Shown piece after piece: positions 44,998-56,781 of a stretch of DNA of 64,000 nucleotides (position 1 is its first letter; each line of letters begins with the position of its first letter). The DNA is taken from NCBI GenBank assembly GCA_003184365.1, contig NKYR01000018.1, forward strand, positions 248,001 to 312,000, read 5' to 3'. Made by a program: the position numbers and the translations under genes. This DNA comes from Evernia prunastri. Lineage: Eukaryota; Ascomycota; Lecanoromycetes; Lecanorales; Parmeliaceae. The notes below the pieces were generated by a model. That model had not been told where the DNA came from. It ran no database searches and saw only the letters and a list, made by a program, of their open reading frames with translations.

Positions 44998-45287
44998 CCA
45001 GGTCCCAAAAAACCCTCATGTATGCCCGTGGGCGGGCGAAGGAACCTCCGAGGTCCTTTATGATTAATCTGTCGCGTACAAAGAGTAGGTACAACGTATT
45101 GCTTGCCGTCAAGTCATCACATCGTGTCTTCGTCCCACTGGCCCAATGCCATCTCCAGCTGTCGTCATCATTATCCAATCACCATCAGATCATCCCTCAC
45201 ACCCGTATTCCTCAGAACCAGGTGTATTCCACGAAAGAGCTCGCCCGCTCCACCTTGCCCCCCACCACACCACACCGCACCACAACC

Positions 45288-46678
45288 TCAAACAACAAGC
45301 TCGTCCCCCCTCTCGACCCGCCTCCTCGCCGTCCCCAACCCATTGACGCCCCCCTCCTGGTCCTTGCCCAGCCAGGGCTTCAGCGCCTCGCCCAGCACGC
45401 TCTTCCCGACGAAGTAGATGACGAGCCCGCCGATGATGCAGACGAAGGCGATGGGGTACATCCAGTGGACGTGCTGGTGGAAGACCTTGACGCCGATGAC
45501 GACGCCCCAGAAGTTGCCCGTCAGCAGGCTGATGTTGAAGAAGGCGGCCGAGGCGAGGCGGAACATGAGCGGCGCGCCCGAGTAGAAGATGAGCAGGCAG
45601 AGCGTGTAGCCCGTCAGGTAGCCGCCGACTTTGCCGTCGCGCCACACGGACTGCCGGTAGCTCGGCCGGTCGAAGATGCCGCTCATGGCGCCGTCGATGA
45701 TGGTGCCCCAGAACCCCAGCTGGCCCACGACCTCGTAGAGCGGCCGCTTGCTCACGAGGAACTCCTCGGCCACGTTGCTCATGCCGTAGAAGGTGGCGCC
45801 CACCAGCGCGAAGAGGTCGCCCTTGAGCTGGTTGCCGCCCGTGACGCCGCCGAAGCCGGACCCTTGGGTGATGTGGTCCGAGCCGAAGAGGATGCCGACG
45901 CCGCCGATGCAGATGAAGATGCCGATGATCTGGGTCGGGTGGTAGCGGACGCGGAGGAAAATCGAGGAGATGAGGACGACCATGACGATGGCCCAGAAGT
46001 TGATAAGCTGAGCGGAGAGGATGGTCCGGTGGGGCTGTTAGCTTTACAATCCTGAGTGGAAAAACGGTTCAAGAACTTACGTATATCGATAAGCAAGGAC
46101 GAAAAAGTAATTCCCCTCGACATCCAGGAACGCTAGTATAATATATTTCCAGCCGTCCTTGAGCACGAGCTGGATCCATCCCTTGAAGCCATACTTATAG
46201 ACTGTATACGAGCCGTAGACCAGCGTAAGAAGGATGTAATTCCACAGAGTCTGGAACGCAGGGATGGAGAAGGAATGCGCCGCCAGGAGCGCCGAGAACG
46301 TATTCGTGGCCGTGAGGCAGAGGGCGAGGACTTGCCTGTCACCGGGCCACAGACGTCAGCGCAATTGGTTTACCAAATCCCCGTCCCAAAACTCGCGGGG
46401 ACCCCTTTTTGAAGACGGCCGGCCCATACATACCCGAGCAGAAGGACCAGGTAGAAATTCCTCGTCTTGAAGTACGCGAACCAGCCTCCCCCGCCCGCCT
46501 GAATCCCGTCCCCGTTCTCCCCCGCGCTCTCGCCCTCGGCGCCGTCGCCGACCTGGAGGATCTCGGGCGCGGCGTGCAAGGGGGGAGAGTTGCTGCTGCT
46601 CGAGGGCACGCCTTTGGCGTCGCCCGTGATGGGATCGATTTGTTCAATGGCTGACGATTTCCCCGCGTGGGTGTCCAT
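45288..46678 (-). CDS. SLC35F1/F2/F6-type solute carrier (DUF914), with an out-of-frame exon 2/3 junction
   Basis: A ten-helix membrane protein of the drug/metabolite transporter superfamily. Exons: 46434-46678, 46081-46335 and about 45288-46026. Exon 2 encodes AFLDVEGNYFFVLAYRY and exon 3 TILSAQLINFWAIV, both strong family signatures, followed by HPTQIIGIFICIGGVGILFG and FYGMSNVAEEFLVSKR. The donor GTAAGT at 46080 leaves phase 2. The obvious acceptor GCTAACAG puts exon 3 at 46034 and shifts the frame. The conserved frame needs exon 3 to start 8 nt later, at 46026, where the intron would end in CG. So this may be a mutated acceptor, a sequencing error or a rare splice site. If spliced in frame the product is 412 aa. 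Exon 3 is very GC-rich. Confidence 0.8.
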
Positions 46679-47881
46679 GTCTGTGCGCCTCGACCTCGGA
46701 CGGGTGGCTTTCTTCGGGGGAGCAAAGCAGCTACTACGAGGAGAAAGAGGAGGGAGTCTTTGGACGGGGTAGTGAGCGCAAAGACTCGAAGTCGCTCACT
46801 GTGTCGCTCGAGTAGAAATATTGGCAAAATTGATTGTGCGAAAAGAAAAATCAGAAGAGTGCGAAATGATACACCGGTACCTGCCCCACTTCACCAGTCT
46901 TGGCGACGTGGGGCGTTGAAGGCCTAGGCCCAAATCAAACAGCATAGTCATGAACCAATGGCATCTTATCAGTAGCGAGCCAGGGAGAGAGCATGGAGTG
47001 TCCGAAGACACAACATAAGCGTTCCGTGACAGTAGAAGAGTGTATGTGCCGGAAAGAAAGCAAAGAATGTGCGAGGCTCATTGTGAAAACTCGGAAGGCA
47101 ATCCCTCTTCATTAGAGAGCAGATTCCAAGCTCGATACGCACAGCAAAATCGGAAGTATGTATTGGGTAACAGAAAAAGCACTGCAAGACATGGGGGAAG
47201 CCATTGCTGGTAGCAGGTTCCGAACTCAAACATGGTCTCCTCAGTCAGTTCTCAACGGCAGGTCATCTTCAAAGTCACGGTGCGGACATGCTCTTGGTCT
47301 TCTGCGAGCAAGGCCCTATTCACTCGTCGTAAGGCCTTCGGTCGGCTGGGATATTCAACAACTTCATTTCTGTGTCCTTTCTATAAAACCAGACCTAGGG
47401 CCACAAGTACCCAGATGCATTCATTGACACACTCACGACAGCTGGCAACCCCATGTCCCCAACACTGTTTGATTCGCTGCTTCACTTTGTAGCCTCTCCT
47501 GACTCGTCCAAACTTCAGACAGTGCCGCATCAGTCCCATCCAAGGGAATTTTGTCGGAATAGGACCACAGAAAGCGCAAGTGACGCGCTTACTAGCCCAA
47601 AATTGAACGCTTTCCTCAATCCGAAATCGTCATATGTGTGACAGCAAGAAACCCTACCCTTCACCGCTATGCACAACCGAGACTCTAACGAAGTACCATC
47701 TAGTCTCTCCGATTTCTCATTCCGGGATGACCGTAAGCTTGGCTTCGTGGAAGAAGCTCATGTTGTCTTTGCTAGGCGCGCTTTTTATCGGTCCCTCCGT
47801 CTGATGATAGCCCTCTCTCGCAGCTCCTTACTCCCACTCAACAAGTGTAAGATTCTTGAAGCGTCAATGAAGTCTTCCGTA
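46679..47881. other. Intergenic interval, no gene seen
   Basis: 1.2 kb between the SLC35F start and the nucleotidyltransferase stop. Short ORFs on both strands lack motifs. Confidence 0.4.
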
Positions 47882-50800
47882 TCAACCCCCTTTCCGCTCA
47901 GCTTCGTTGGTAGGCATCACCTCACCAGGTAGTATCTGCATCTGCCCGGAGCTAGGCCTTACCTTGTTCTTCTTGCCTTTTTTACCCGACTGCTGCCATC
48001 CATTGACTTGCGGTTGAGCTTTTGCGCTTTCCGGCGAATGCTGCGATATTTCTTTCGCCCTCGGGCTTAGGGGTGATTGAATCGACTTGGCGCTCTCTAC
48101 AAGTTGCGAAGGTGTCCCGTTGGGCTTCTGCCCCAATGCCTCATCCAGGCCCTGCTTCGCCTGTTTCGCACGCAAAAGCTCTGCATAACTGGGTATGTGG
48201 AGATTAAGTTTGCCGGCGACGCGCCCGTTGCTGCGTTGTAAATCTGCTTCACCGTTTTGTCTTCGTCGTGCTGCTGATGGCGATGGTGTACGCACTTCAC
48301 GCACAGGTGATAGCAGTGGCATGGGGATCGGCATTGGCAACTTCTCAGCTCGACCAACCAACTGCTCTGGTTTTGCGTCTGTCTTTGAGGCTGCTGCAGG
48401 ACCACGCGCCGTCCCGGGTGAGATTGGCGTTTCGGCCTTCACACCCGGACGACTAATCTCATGTTCGCCGAATTGTATGCCTAGGCCGCCAGCAGCTCTG
48501 TTCATGTTCTCGGTCCGATTGTTTGTATTCGAAGAGGCAGTGATATCGTTCAATGGAGGATTAGCACGGCGCGTGCTGGAATCTACTTTGCCAACTCGAC
48601 CTTTGGCCGGCGTGCTGGAAGGGTCAGCCGTCATGCGGGCATGGAAATACTGGTTCGGATCATCCAGTATGAATCCATCGTCAACACCATGAGCGTGGTT
48701 TGGTGTCTCCATATCAGCAGTGGCGGGGGTCTCATACAAGCGATCGTCGGAACCCGAGGTTGCTTCGCTAGACGAAGCCTCTGGAATCATCGAATAGTCA
48801 GGCATGTTCCACTCATCAGAACCATTTACTATGAGCGGACCGGAAGCACGCGAGCCTGGCGCGGCTGCCTGGGCCCTATCCATTCGTGGCTGCAGGGGTC
48901 CTGGCGGAGCAGACGACGCAGATCGAACACTGTAGGCGCGATCGCGGAAGGGGAGCGCAGGTGACGGAGATGGAGACCTCGAAGTATCCCTCAGCCTGCT
49001 GAAATTTTGAGGCAATCCTCTAATTCGAGGGTATAGATCTTGGCATGGGAAAAATCGTGGGTCGTCTCGGTAGGGTCGCGCTGGCGGCGAGTCATTGACC
49101 CAGTATCCCACATACTCCTTCGGCACATCCTCTCCCAATGGTTGATCCATCTGTAAACGCCGTGGTTCATGATACATTGGTACCTCAGCATGTCTGTACC
49201 GGCTTTGTTCGATTTGATCGTATAATTGTTGCTGACGAAACTGCTGATATTGCAAGAACGCAGCGCTATTCAAAGGAAGTGGAGGCGCATTTTGGATAGC
49301 TACATTCACAGGAAGGGGTCTAGCTGGCTGCGAATGAGATCGATGGTTTGCAGCATGCGCACTTTCCGCAGCCGAAGAACGGTGTACGCTGCGTCTTAGG
49401 TCTAGCTGCGCGGGGTTCATTGAAGGAGACGAAGGCTGTGTGTGGACGTTTTGCTGCGGTGTACCTTGTACTTGTGGGTATCCAAACGGGTAGAAGTACT
49501 GCCCACTTCGCATAGGAGCCGTGAGGGGAATCTGTTGATTTGGAGACATGTGACGAAGCTGTCCCGGGGCTCCTTGATGGGGGATGGACGAGGCGTTCCT
49601 GGATGCGTGAGTAGCTTGAGCAACGTGAGCCTCGAGTTCTCTCTGAGCATGTAAAAGCCGTAACTCGTGTTCCTGCTGTTGTAGAAGTTGGAATTCACTG
49701 AAGAGTCTGTCATGGAGGCGAAGTCGGTCATACTGAGCTTGTAGAGGGTGCTCCCCAGATAAATAGTCGCGGCCCCTGGTTCCCTGTAAACCATTTTGGG
49801 AAGCTGCATACTTGTTCATGGCCGCAGCGCTGGATGCTCTCCTGGCTCCCTGCCCTGAACGGTGGTGCTGGCCATGTCGACCTCCTCCTCGGTTACCATA
49901 ACCTCCCCTGTTGCCCCTCGTAGATGACTGCGATTGACTTCGGCTCCGAGACAGCACAGGTGGCGGCTTCGGCGCCGGCTTTTCCCATATCCTCTCTTCA
50001 GCGGCCGGAAATTCGTATTGCTCAAGACAGTCGGACAGCTTTGCCTCCTTAACAAGATCGAATGCCCGCCTTAGCTCCAGATGGATGCCTCGAAAGGAAG
50101 TATCGTCTGCCGTGTTGCCAAGATTTCTGTCGGTGTTGAACGGCTCTTCGACGCACAGGCGGTTGTTCTGCATCAAATGCCACTTCTTGCCTTCTTTTGA
50201 GATCAATCGCCCTTCACGGACAGAGACAACCCATTTCTCGTAGTCTAGATCGTAGGCGTAGCGTCGGAAGAAGTTGAATAGGAGCTCCCCAAGTGTCTCG
50301 ACATTTTGCTTGCCAAAGCCTCGGAATCGCTCGAGGTCGTCGTTGAACCCGGCGTACCTACCGTCAGTGTCGGCCCGAAGTTCATGAGGTTTCTTGTGGA
50401 GGGAAGGTAAGACAGGGGGGTTCCGTGTTTGTAGGAAGTTTAGGATAAGGCATATCCAGGTATAAGAGCTCAGGGTACCACCAAGAGCTATACGAATGTC
50501 TTAGCGAAGGAAGACCACAAAATGAACCGGAAGCGAGACCACATACCAGCATCGTTGAGTATCCGCCGTTTCGTCCATTGCTTGACGATCATAGCTAGAG
50601 GCCGCACACGCTCGTCAATCTCGACGTAGGTCTTGATCATCCGCGTATTCTCCAGGGCCAGGGTATTGTTGACGTTCATATCGCAAGCAAGTTGCAATTC
50701 GGGATCCCAGAATTTGACTATGGGCACTTTTGCATGTGGCACACAGACGACTCGTTCCATCCCATCTACATGAGAGTTAGTATGAGCGCATGTAAAGTGG

Positions 50801-51484
50801 CTGTGGACTTCCTACGGTCTCCAAGTGCGTTGGCTAGCAAGCACACCCGCTCCAGGATTTTCAGAGGTGTCGTGATACAGATATCCACTAATTCTTGTCA
50901 GCTTAACCCAGTATATCCATCCCTCAACCGCTCTCGAGCTCACCGTCCGAGTCGTGGGTACACAGCATATTTCCGGAGGATCCAAAGACGTGAACCTTGA
51001 TGTCGTTCCTCGGCCATTGCTGATTCAATATCCGTTCCAGCTTCTGCACGAACTTTGCTCTTCTGTCATCGCTTTCTCTAGTCGGAAGTATCCGGTCATA
51101 TAGCTCTCTCATATCTCCACTCAGCTTTTCCTCCTCTGCAGGATTCAGAAACTTCTTTGGCATTGTCTTTGCTCTTTCCAGTTGATCTCCGCCAATTGAA
51201 TACGGTATCCGTCTCCTCGAAAACGCCATGCCAGTCTCATATCTGCACCCCGCAATCGAAGGAACTTTGTTTTGCGACCGCACGCCATTGTCCTCTTCGG
51301 ATTTCGCCGATTTGGGAGAATTCTCTTTGGCTAGTTTAGTTGGAGACGGCGAGCGAGCGCCGAAGGAGAGTTTTCGCGCATGCTGGGAGGGCGTTGAGGG
51401 CAACGAGCTCGAGTGGTGGGCGGTTAGGTGTGGACGTGGCATAGAGGCTAGCCGGAAGTCGCTCAGATCCTCTTTCATGGGCAT
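47882..51484 (-). CDS. Cid1/CutA-type terminal nucleotidyltransferase (non-canonical poly(A)/poly(U) polymerase)
   Basis: Adds nucleotides to RNA 3' ends and so marks mRNAs for decay. Exons 50944-51484, 50816-50887, 50547-50765 and 47882-50487 (introns 56, 50 and 59 nt) give 1145 aa. The catalytic core begins with FGSSGNMLCTHDSDVDICIT near residues 166-185; intron 1 splits the codon of the Val between the two catalytic aspartates (DxD). Downstream are GMERVVCVPHAKVPIVKFWD, DMNVNNTLALENTRM and the PAP-associated block around residues 280-360 (LGELLFNFFRRYAYDLDYEK). After about residue 380 the protein is a long Gly/Arg-, Gln- and Ser/Pro-rich disordered tail of some 750 residues, including an RGG-like NRGGYGNRGGGRHG stretch. 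The last exon's 3' end is open to question because a GTAAGG at about 47964 could be a donor. Confidence 0.88.
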
Positions 51485-52062
51485 CGCAAAAGGTTTATCT
51501 TGTCACCGGCGACTTGCCACCTTTTGACCCGCACTGAACACAATTCCCATTGAAAACTTTTGCTTGTGTTGGCGCCCTCTTCCGCGGGCCCCTGTGCGTG
51601 ATCTGTTGTTTATGTGTGGCAAGTGTGTGATTTGGGAGAGTCCCCGGGTATCCCGCGGGAGGTTGTAGGTGTGCAAAAGGATGTTGGTAGAGTTTGTGTG
51701 TATATAGAAAGCAATAGGGATCTGAGGGATAGTCTGTATGAGTGAAGCGAGACAGTGAGACACTGCAGAAAGATGTGTGAGGTCTTCCGGCTGTACTGTC
51801 CAAAACTGCTGCTAAGAGGATTTATTTGGGACGAAATCCAATGCACCGGTGTACCTAGGAGAGAGGCCAGGTGGGATGAAAGGTATGTTTGTTGTCATAT
51901 AGGTTGTAGGAGCACACACACCACAGACCCGTTATTGTGCTGATCCAGGGGCGTTCCGCCGCAAGTTTTGTGAAGGAGGATGAGCGACAAGACAAAGCCG
52001 GGTTTGATAGCGGAGTGAGGGAAAAGGGTGGAAAGGAAGTGACGAGTGTGGTGTGAGGGGGG

Positions 52063-52099
52063 GAAGAAAGGAAGAAAGAAAGAAAGAAAGAAAGAAAGA
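52063..52099. repeat. GAAA-type tetranucleotide microsatellite
   Basis: About seven uninterrupted GAAA units preceded by two GGAA-interrupted ones. Confidence 0.9.
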
Positions 52100-52523
52100 T
52101 GTTTATTGTATTTGCAGAGAGGCAAGCAGGGGCATTTGTTCGGTCGAGACGGTAGTACTCTATAATGGCGCTAAGTTTGATCTTGGTGACGGCAGTATTC
52201 CGTTCGTCTAATAAGACTGAAGGTAGGGAGGGGCCTTTAGCATATTCACTTTTCAGCTTATAAAGTACTCTACGGAGTGCAGGATTGGCGTTAAGTTGCA
52301 TGCACCACCACACGGAGTACGGACGTTGTGGGATGAAATTGGGATGAAAGGTTAGTAGTAGTAGTCAGCAATGTAGAGGTTATTAAGGCACCCTACTCTA
52401 ACGCCTAACGGCACCTATTGTACAAATTATATTTATCTACCTGAGGAAGCCGACATGTTTCACAATGTCCTTCAATGTTTCCCCTGTCTAGACCAAACTT
52501 CACATGGTAGCTGAAAAAATGTC

Positions 52524-52595
52524 ATGGTGATGTTGATGATGATGATGACGATAATGATAATGATAATGATGATTATGATGGTGATGGTGATGGTG
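52524..52595. repeat. GAT/AATGAT-type microsatellite
   Basis: A compound run of ATG/GAT trinucleotides with ATAATG hexamers (GATGATGATGATGACGATAA and similar), ending in GGTGAT units. Confidence 0.9.
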
Positions 52596-53653
52596 TCCCA
52601 GTCATCAGTTCCTCTCTACCTACACCTATCTCACATTTCCACCTTACCATATCTCTATACTTTATTATTCCACATTCTATACTTACTCCCATATATCCAT
52701 ACTTCCGTACTCCCACGTGGCATGTGGCAGCAGATTCAAAGGTCCAAGTCAGCAGCCAGCGGCCGCTGAATAAGGCCTTGAGTCAGTCAATCAGACCCTG
52801 GACGAAGGATTGAGTGCCACATCAGCCCAGGCCTACTTTATACCAGGTACCTTACCAATGGCTACAATGACGCTATACTCAACTCACTCGCTCTTCTTGA
52901 TAAGTCGCTCAGAGAATCAGTGCAAACCCTTTCAGGGATTGGACGAGTTGATGAGTTGTGTCTCATGCATAGATGACGACTAAACTTGGGGGACCTTGAA
53001 TTTTGCGCCTCGGGTTTGGTGGGATTGACATAAGTACATCAAAAGTAACATTGCACAATTGAAGAGAGAAAGAAAAAGAAAAAGAAGGAAAAGAAGAAAG
53101 ATGTGGGTTCTGTGATTATTTATCTAAGCATTTATACTCACGCGGAAAAGAGTTCCCTTGCTGCCTTTTCGAGGCACTCTACCAGCTGGGTGCAACTCGT
53201 ACCTGCGTTGGGTTGGCTCGGCGCGGGAGCACCCTTAATCTTTAGCTCTTTAACGCCCTCGGCCATTGACCTCCGCCTGTCCACCCTGCTATTCTCCAGG
53301 TCAATCATTCGTCATCCCCACCATTCCCTGCCTTGGAAGCTGGCCATCTTCACTGGGACTGTGCCTTTGCGCACGCGTCTCGACACCTCACTTCAGCCTA
53401 CCTTAGACGCAGGGAGTAGTATCCCACGATATTCAAAGTCATACAATCTCCATTGAAGCGAATGGCATCTAAGGTATGATACAGATAGCCCAAGGGAGTC
53501 CTCTCTATACTGAACCACGGCCCCTGGTTCCTGTCAAAGCATCCTTCGGCATCGTGAGCGCCCTGCTATACCAGGGCTGGTGAATGGATGCTACATAATC
53601 CACGTCAACGCCGGATTATTCCCTAGCCACAACTCTGACCCACAAAGTAACCT

Positions 53654-56600
53654 TCACCCCCCATCATCGCCTTTGGATCCTGCTTCTGAAGCCGCCTTTT
53701 TGGCGCTGAGCGATATTTCAATTTTCTTCGTGCTCGGTCCGTTGCTAGGAGGGTCGCGCTCGTTCTTGAATCCTTTCTTCCGCTTCAGAGTATTGTGGCC
53801 CACTGCATTACCAAGACTCGAGCTTGAGGAGCCGGAATTCCGCCGCTTAGTCGAGGCCAATTTCCCAAGTTCATCTTCGTCATTGTCTTCTTCTCTCCGG
53901 CGCTTCTCCGATAAGCGTTCGGGCGGTGGGGTTTGGAGCATTGGAGACGGTTCTAATTCGGGCTTGCTGCCGAGATCTACAGGTTCTGGTGATGTCGTGT
54001 CCATAGAATCTTCGTCGTCATCCGGATAGTCAACCAGAGATTTCAGCATTGGAGATGTCGTAACCCCATTCGTCTTTGCGGCCTTTGGTAAGGCTGACTT
54101 GGGCAACGGCTCGTCTTCGTCGTCTGATGTGTTGAAATACGCTTCCTGCACAGCATCCATCTCCTTGACGCCTTGCCATCGTTGGTTGCCATTGACGCTT
54201 GCCGTCCGATTAGGGGTACCCGTGCTGTCGTTGCTGAACAGAGTGGTATCGGCATCGGGGTTGAACCCTTGTATTTGGTCGTAGCGAGTTATGAGGGAGC
54301 TAAAGGTATCAACGTAGGTGATCTCTTCAAGTTTCGGACGGAAAGTTTCCACAAGATGTTCAATCAATTCCTTCACGTTCTCCCGCTTGATGTATTCGAA
54401 GAGCTCTAAGCAAGCAGAATTCAGCAGATTATCGCGTGGCATTGTCTCGTAGACCATGTTGAGGATAGGTGCAAAGTGGTTCTTTTGCATGATCTGCCGG
54501 TTGTAATATTGATCTTGCAAGCCTACACACTGGCGAAAGAATTTCAAGGCAGCTGTTGCGATAGTTAGTAGCGATCACCACATCACACCAAGGGCTCGGA
54601 GCCGTACTTAGCCTGAGATGCTTCTGTGGAGCAGAGAGCAATTGCGCTATTCGTGACGAGATGTCCTCTGAAAAGATATAAAATTTACTTCGGAATTGAT
54701 GTGTCCGAGAAAGGTAGATGATAATCTCGACCAAGTGGTTGAACAACTGAACCTCGTGGAAGGTGATATTGTTCACTGGCGACGGGTTAGTTGCCCTTCA
54801 AGTCATTTCTGCGATGGTCTGCCACATACGCGTTTCCCTTTGCTCAAGATCCTTAAGGGGCTGAAATAATTTGCTCGCGGAATTCTCGTAGAAATGCTGG
54901 ATAAAAAACTCAGTTTGGGGGGTTGGGACCGGATTTTCTCCTCGCACCTTCGACAAATACTCCCCCGTCTGCCTTGCTATGTTTTCTTGAGATTGCGCCT
55001 GGGATTGCTGTTGTTGTTGTTGTTGGGGTTGCTGCTGTGGTGGTTGGGGTGGCTGGGGCTCGAGTAGCACCTTGATTGCGTCCGCAGCTTGAGCTTTGAC
55101 GCCTAGATCAACCTCGACAAGTAGAAGCTCAATCAAAGTCTCGGTGAGTGGGGTCTTCTTCTCGTTGATAGCTTTGTAAATATAAGCTCGAACCATGGCA
55201 GGATCGTGGTCTATCATGGCAACCAATATGTCCGTGCCGGCCACTCGAATGGGTGCTTCCTTGTTCAGAATGGCAAACGTTATCACACGAAGCAATCCAT
55301 GGTTGATAAAGTTGGTGTAGAGAGTGGCCCGAGGTGTCACTTGAAGGCTTTTCGCTATTGCGCAACACGATTGAATGAACCCAACAGCGTCCCTTTTTCG
55401 CCTGATATCGGTTGTAGGGCTATCTATTATGCCAAATAATTGTTCGAGATATCCTGGATTGTTCTGTAAATGTGAGATTATGTCGACTTGATTGAAGAAT
55501 ATGAGGGAGTTAAGAACGCCAAAAGTTGGATCATCAAGGATTCGTGCCAGGACCACGTCCTTCAAATAGGTAAGGCGCCATGTAGCATGTATCTTTCTGG
55601 TGATGTTTGGATCTGCAATGGCTAGAACTTCCTTGTATCTCGAGTTGTCCTTAAGGTATCGTCGGTGATTCGCTTTATGTCGGGGGAAGTCAGGGTCGTC
55701 TGCAATGCCTGTGTGTCAGTAATTGGATCTGATGGGCTGTGTCCAAAGGTGGCTAGCGAAGGGGTGGCCCTCTGTACTCACATTCGAGCGCGCCAATCAC
55801 ACCAAATACCACCTCTTCGTTGACAATGTGGTCGATGATCTGGCTGTCATTCAAAAGTATAAGCATTTTCATAATGTTGCACAGCCAGTGCAGGTCCTTC
55901 AGCGACTCGAGATCCTCTGCCATCTCCACCAATGGTATCAATTTCCGGATGTAGTCTTCACTGATGACGAACTTCGCCAGCGCGTCTCGACCTTGCGGCG
56001 TGGATGCTATTCCACGCATCGCATGCTCGATATCATCCAGATTCCCAATCTCAGGTTGTGGAAGGACTAAGGGGTTGGCGAAGCTCTCCATAGCGTCATC
56101 TGATAGAGCGTCGTCTAGATGGCGCCCCAGCCAGATTAGCGCAATCCAAATAGAGAAGTAGAGCGCAAAGAAAAGCATGAAGAGAACCTCGAACACGTAC
56201 CTGGGCCCCCTAGTGAGAGCAGCTGTTGTTGTACCTGGCTAACAAAATCCCTGTAGTGTATGTATGAGCATATGTCCCCCGTGCCTTCCTTCACGAGCCA
56301 TAGATGCATGCAGTGTTGTCGGTTGGCAAGTACTTACCAGATCGTTGCACAGCCCTCTGCTTCTTGAAAACTTAAAGCCATGTCTATACCACTTGTCTCG
56401 GTCCATACGATAAGGGTGTCTGTGTCCGTATGAGCCACCATTCACCCCTTTCATTATCGCCATGCGCGTTTACCTTGCTGTTTCTGGTATCCATCATCCT
56501 TTGTTATCTTCGTTTCTAGAAGCAATCGCTCAGGAGTGTCTTCCGACTCGACGTATATCTTTGACTCATCCTAAACCCGAGTTAGCGTGTCGTTCTCATG

Positions 56601-56781
56601 ACGATTACAGGATATCTCCAGGCAATGAATCGCGTGGCTATAGCATCTCCTGTCTAATGATGCTCACATTGATGATGCGGCCGGTGCAGAATCCTGTCCC
56701 TCGATCGAACCAGTCATTGTTTTTGAGCTCGTAAACCTTCACTCTTTTCTTCTCGTTCGGCGGCGGCACTATCAGCGCCAT
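53654..56781 (-). CDS. PSY2: Serine/threonine protein phosphatase 4 regulatory subunit 3 (PP4R3 / Psy2, SMEK)
   Basis: Targets the PP4 phosphatase Pph3 to substrates such as gamma-H2A and Rad53 in the DNA damage response. Eight exons: 56668-56781, 56474-56570, 56338-56419, 56201-56250, 55782-56114, 54830-55699, 54608-54775 and 53654-54552, giving 870 aa with all phases consistent. Residues 1-105 form the EVH1-like domain (KRVKVYELKNNDWFDRGTGF, then TLIVWTETSGIDMALSFQE). The SMK1/DUF625 block follows (LVEMAEDLESLKDLHWLCNI; PTFGVLNSLIFFNQVD). A Pro/Gln-rich insert with a run of seven Gln lies near residues 439-465, then armadillo-like helices. An acidic, Lys-rich, nuclear-localisation-type tail (STKRRNSGS, LKRKKGFKNE) ends the protein. 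Length and order match fungal Psy2. The 50-nt exon 4 is small but in phase. Confidence 0.95.

Larger units (their letters stand above)
44483..45287. other. P450 upstream region with simple repeats
   Basis: 805 bp containing two simple repeats (listed separately) and no coding signal. Plus-strand ORFs here are GC-driven. Confidence 0.4.
51485..53653. other. 2.2-kb interval with microsatellites, no supported gene
   Basis: It contains two microsatellites (52063-52099 and 52524-52595) and a purine-rich stretch at 53060-53100. A 117-codon plus-strand ORF at 53103-53456 has no recognisable motif. The nucleotidyltransferase promoter must lie at the left end. Confidence 0.45.

Noticed and set aside
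44994..46055. 353-codon plus-strand ORF overlapping the SLC35F gene
   Set aside because: Antisense to a conserved, GC-rich exon. Its Ala/Asp/Glu/Val-rich composition reflects codon bias of the real gene.
45779..46123. 114-codon minus-strand ORF with Ser/Ala-rich product
   Set aside because: This is the shifted frame of SLC35F exon 3 read through the intron; the conserved frame lies in the other register.
52063..52595. Simple repeats considered as a CRISPR-like or centromeric array
   Set aside because: They are short microsatellites with no spacers or higher-order units.
53103..53456. 117-codon plus-strand ORF between the nucleotidyltransferase and PSY2
   Set aside because: No motif, no leader, and surrounded by simple repeats; not enough to call a gene.
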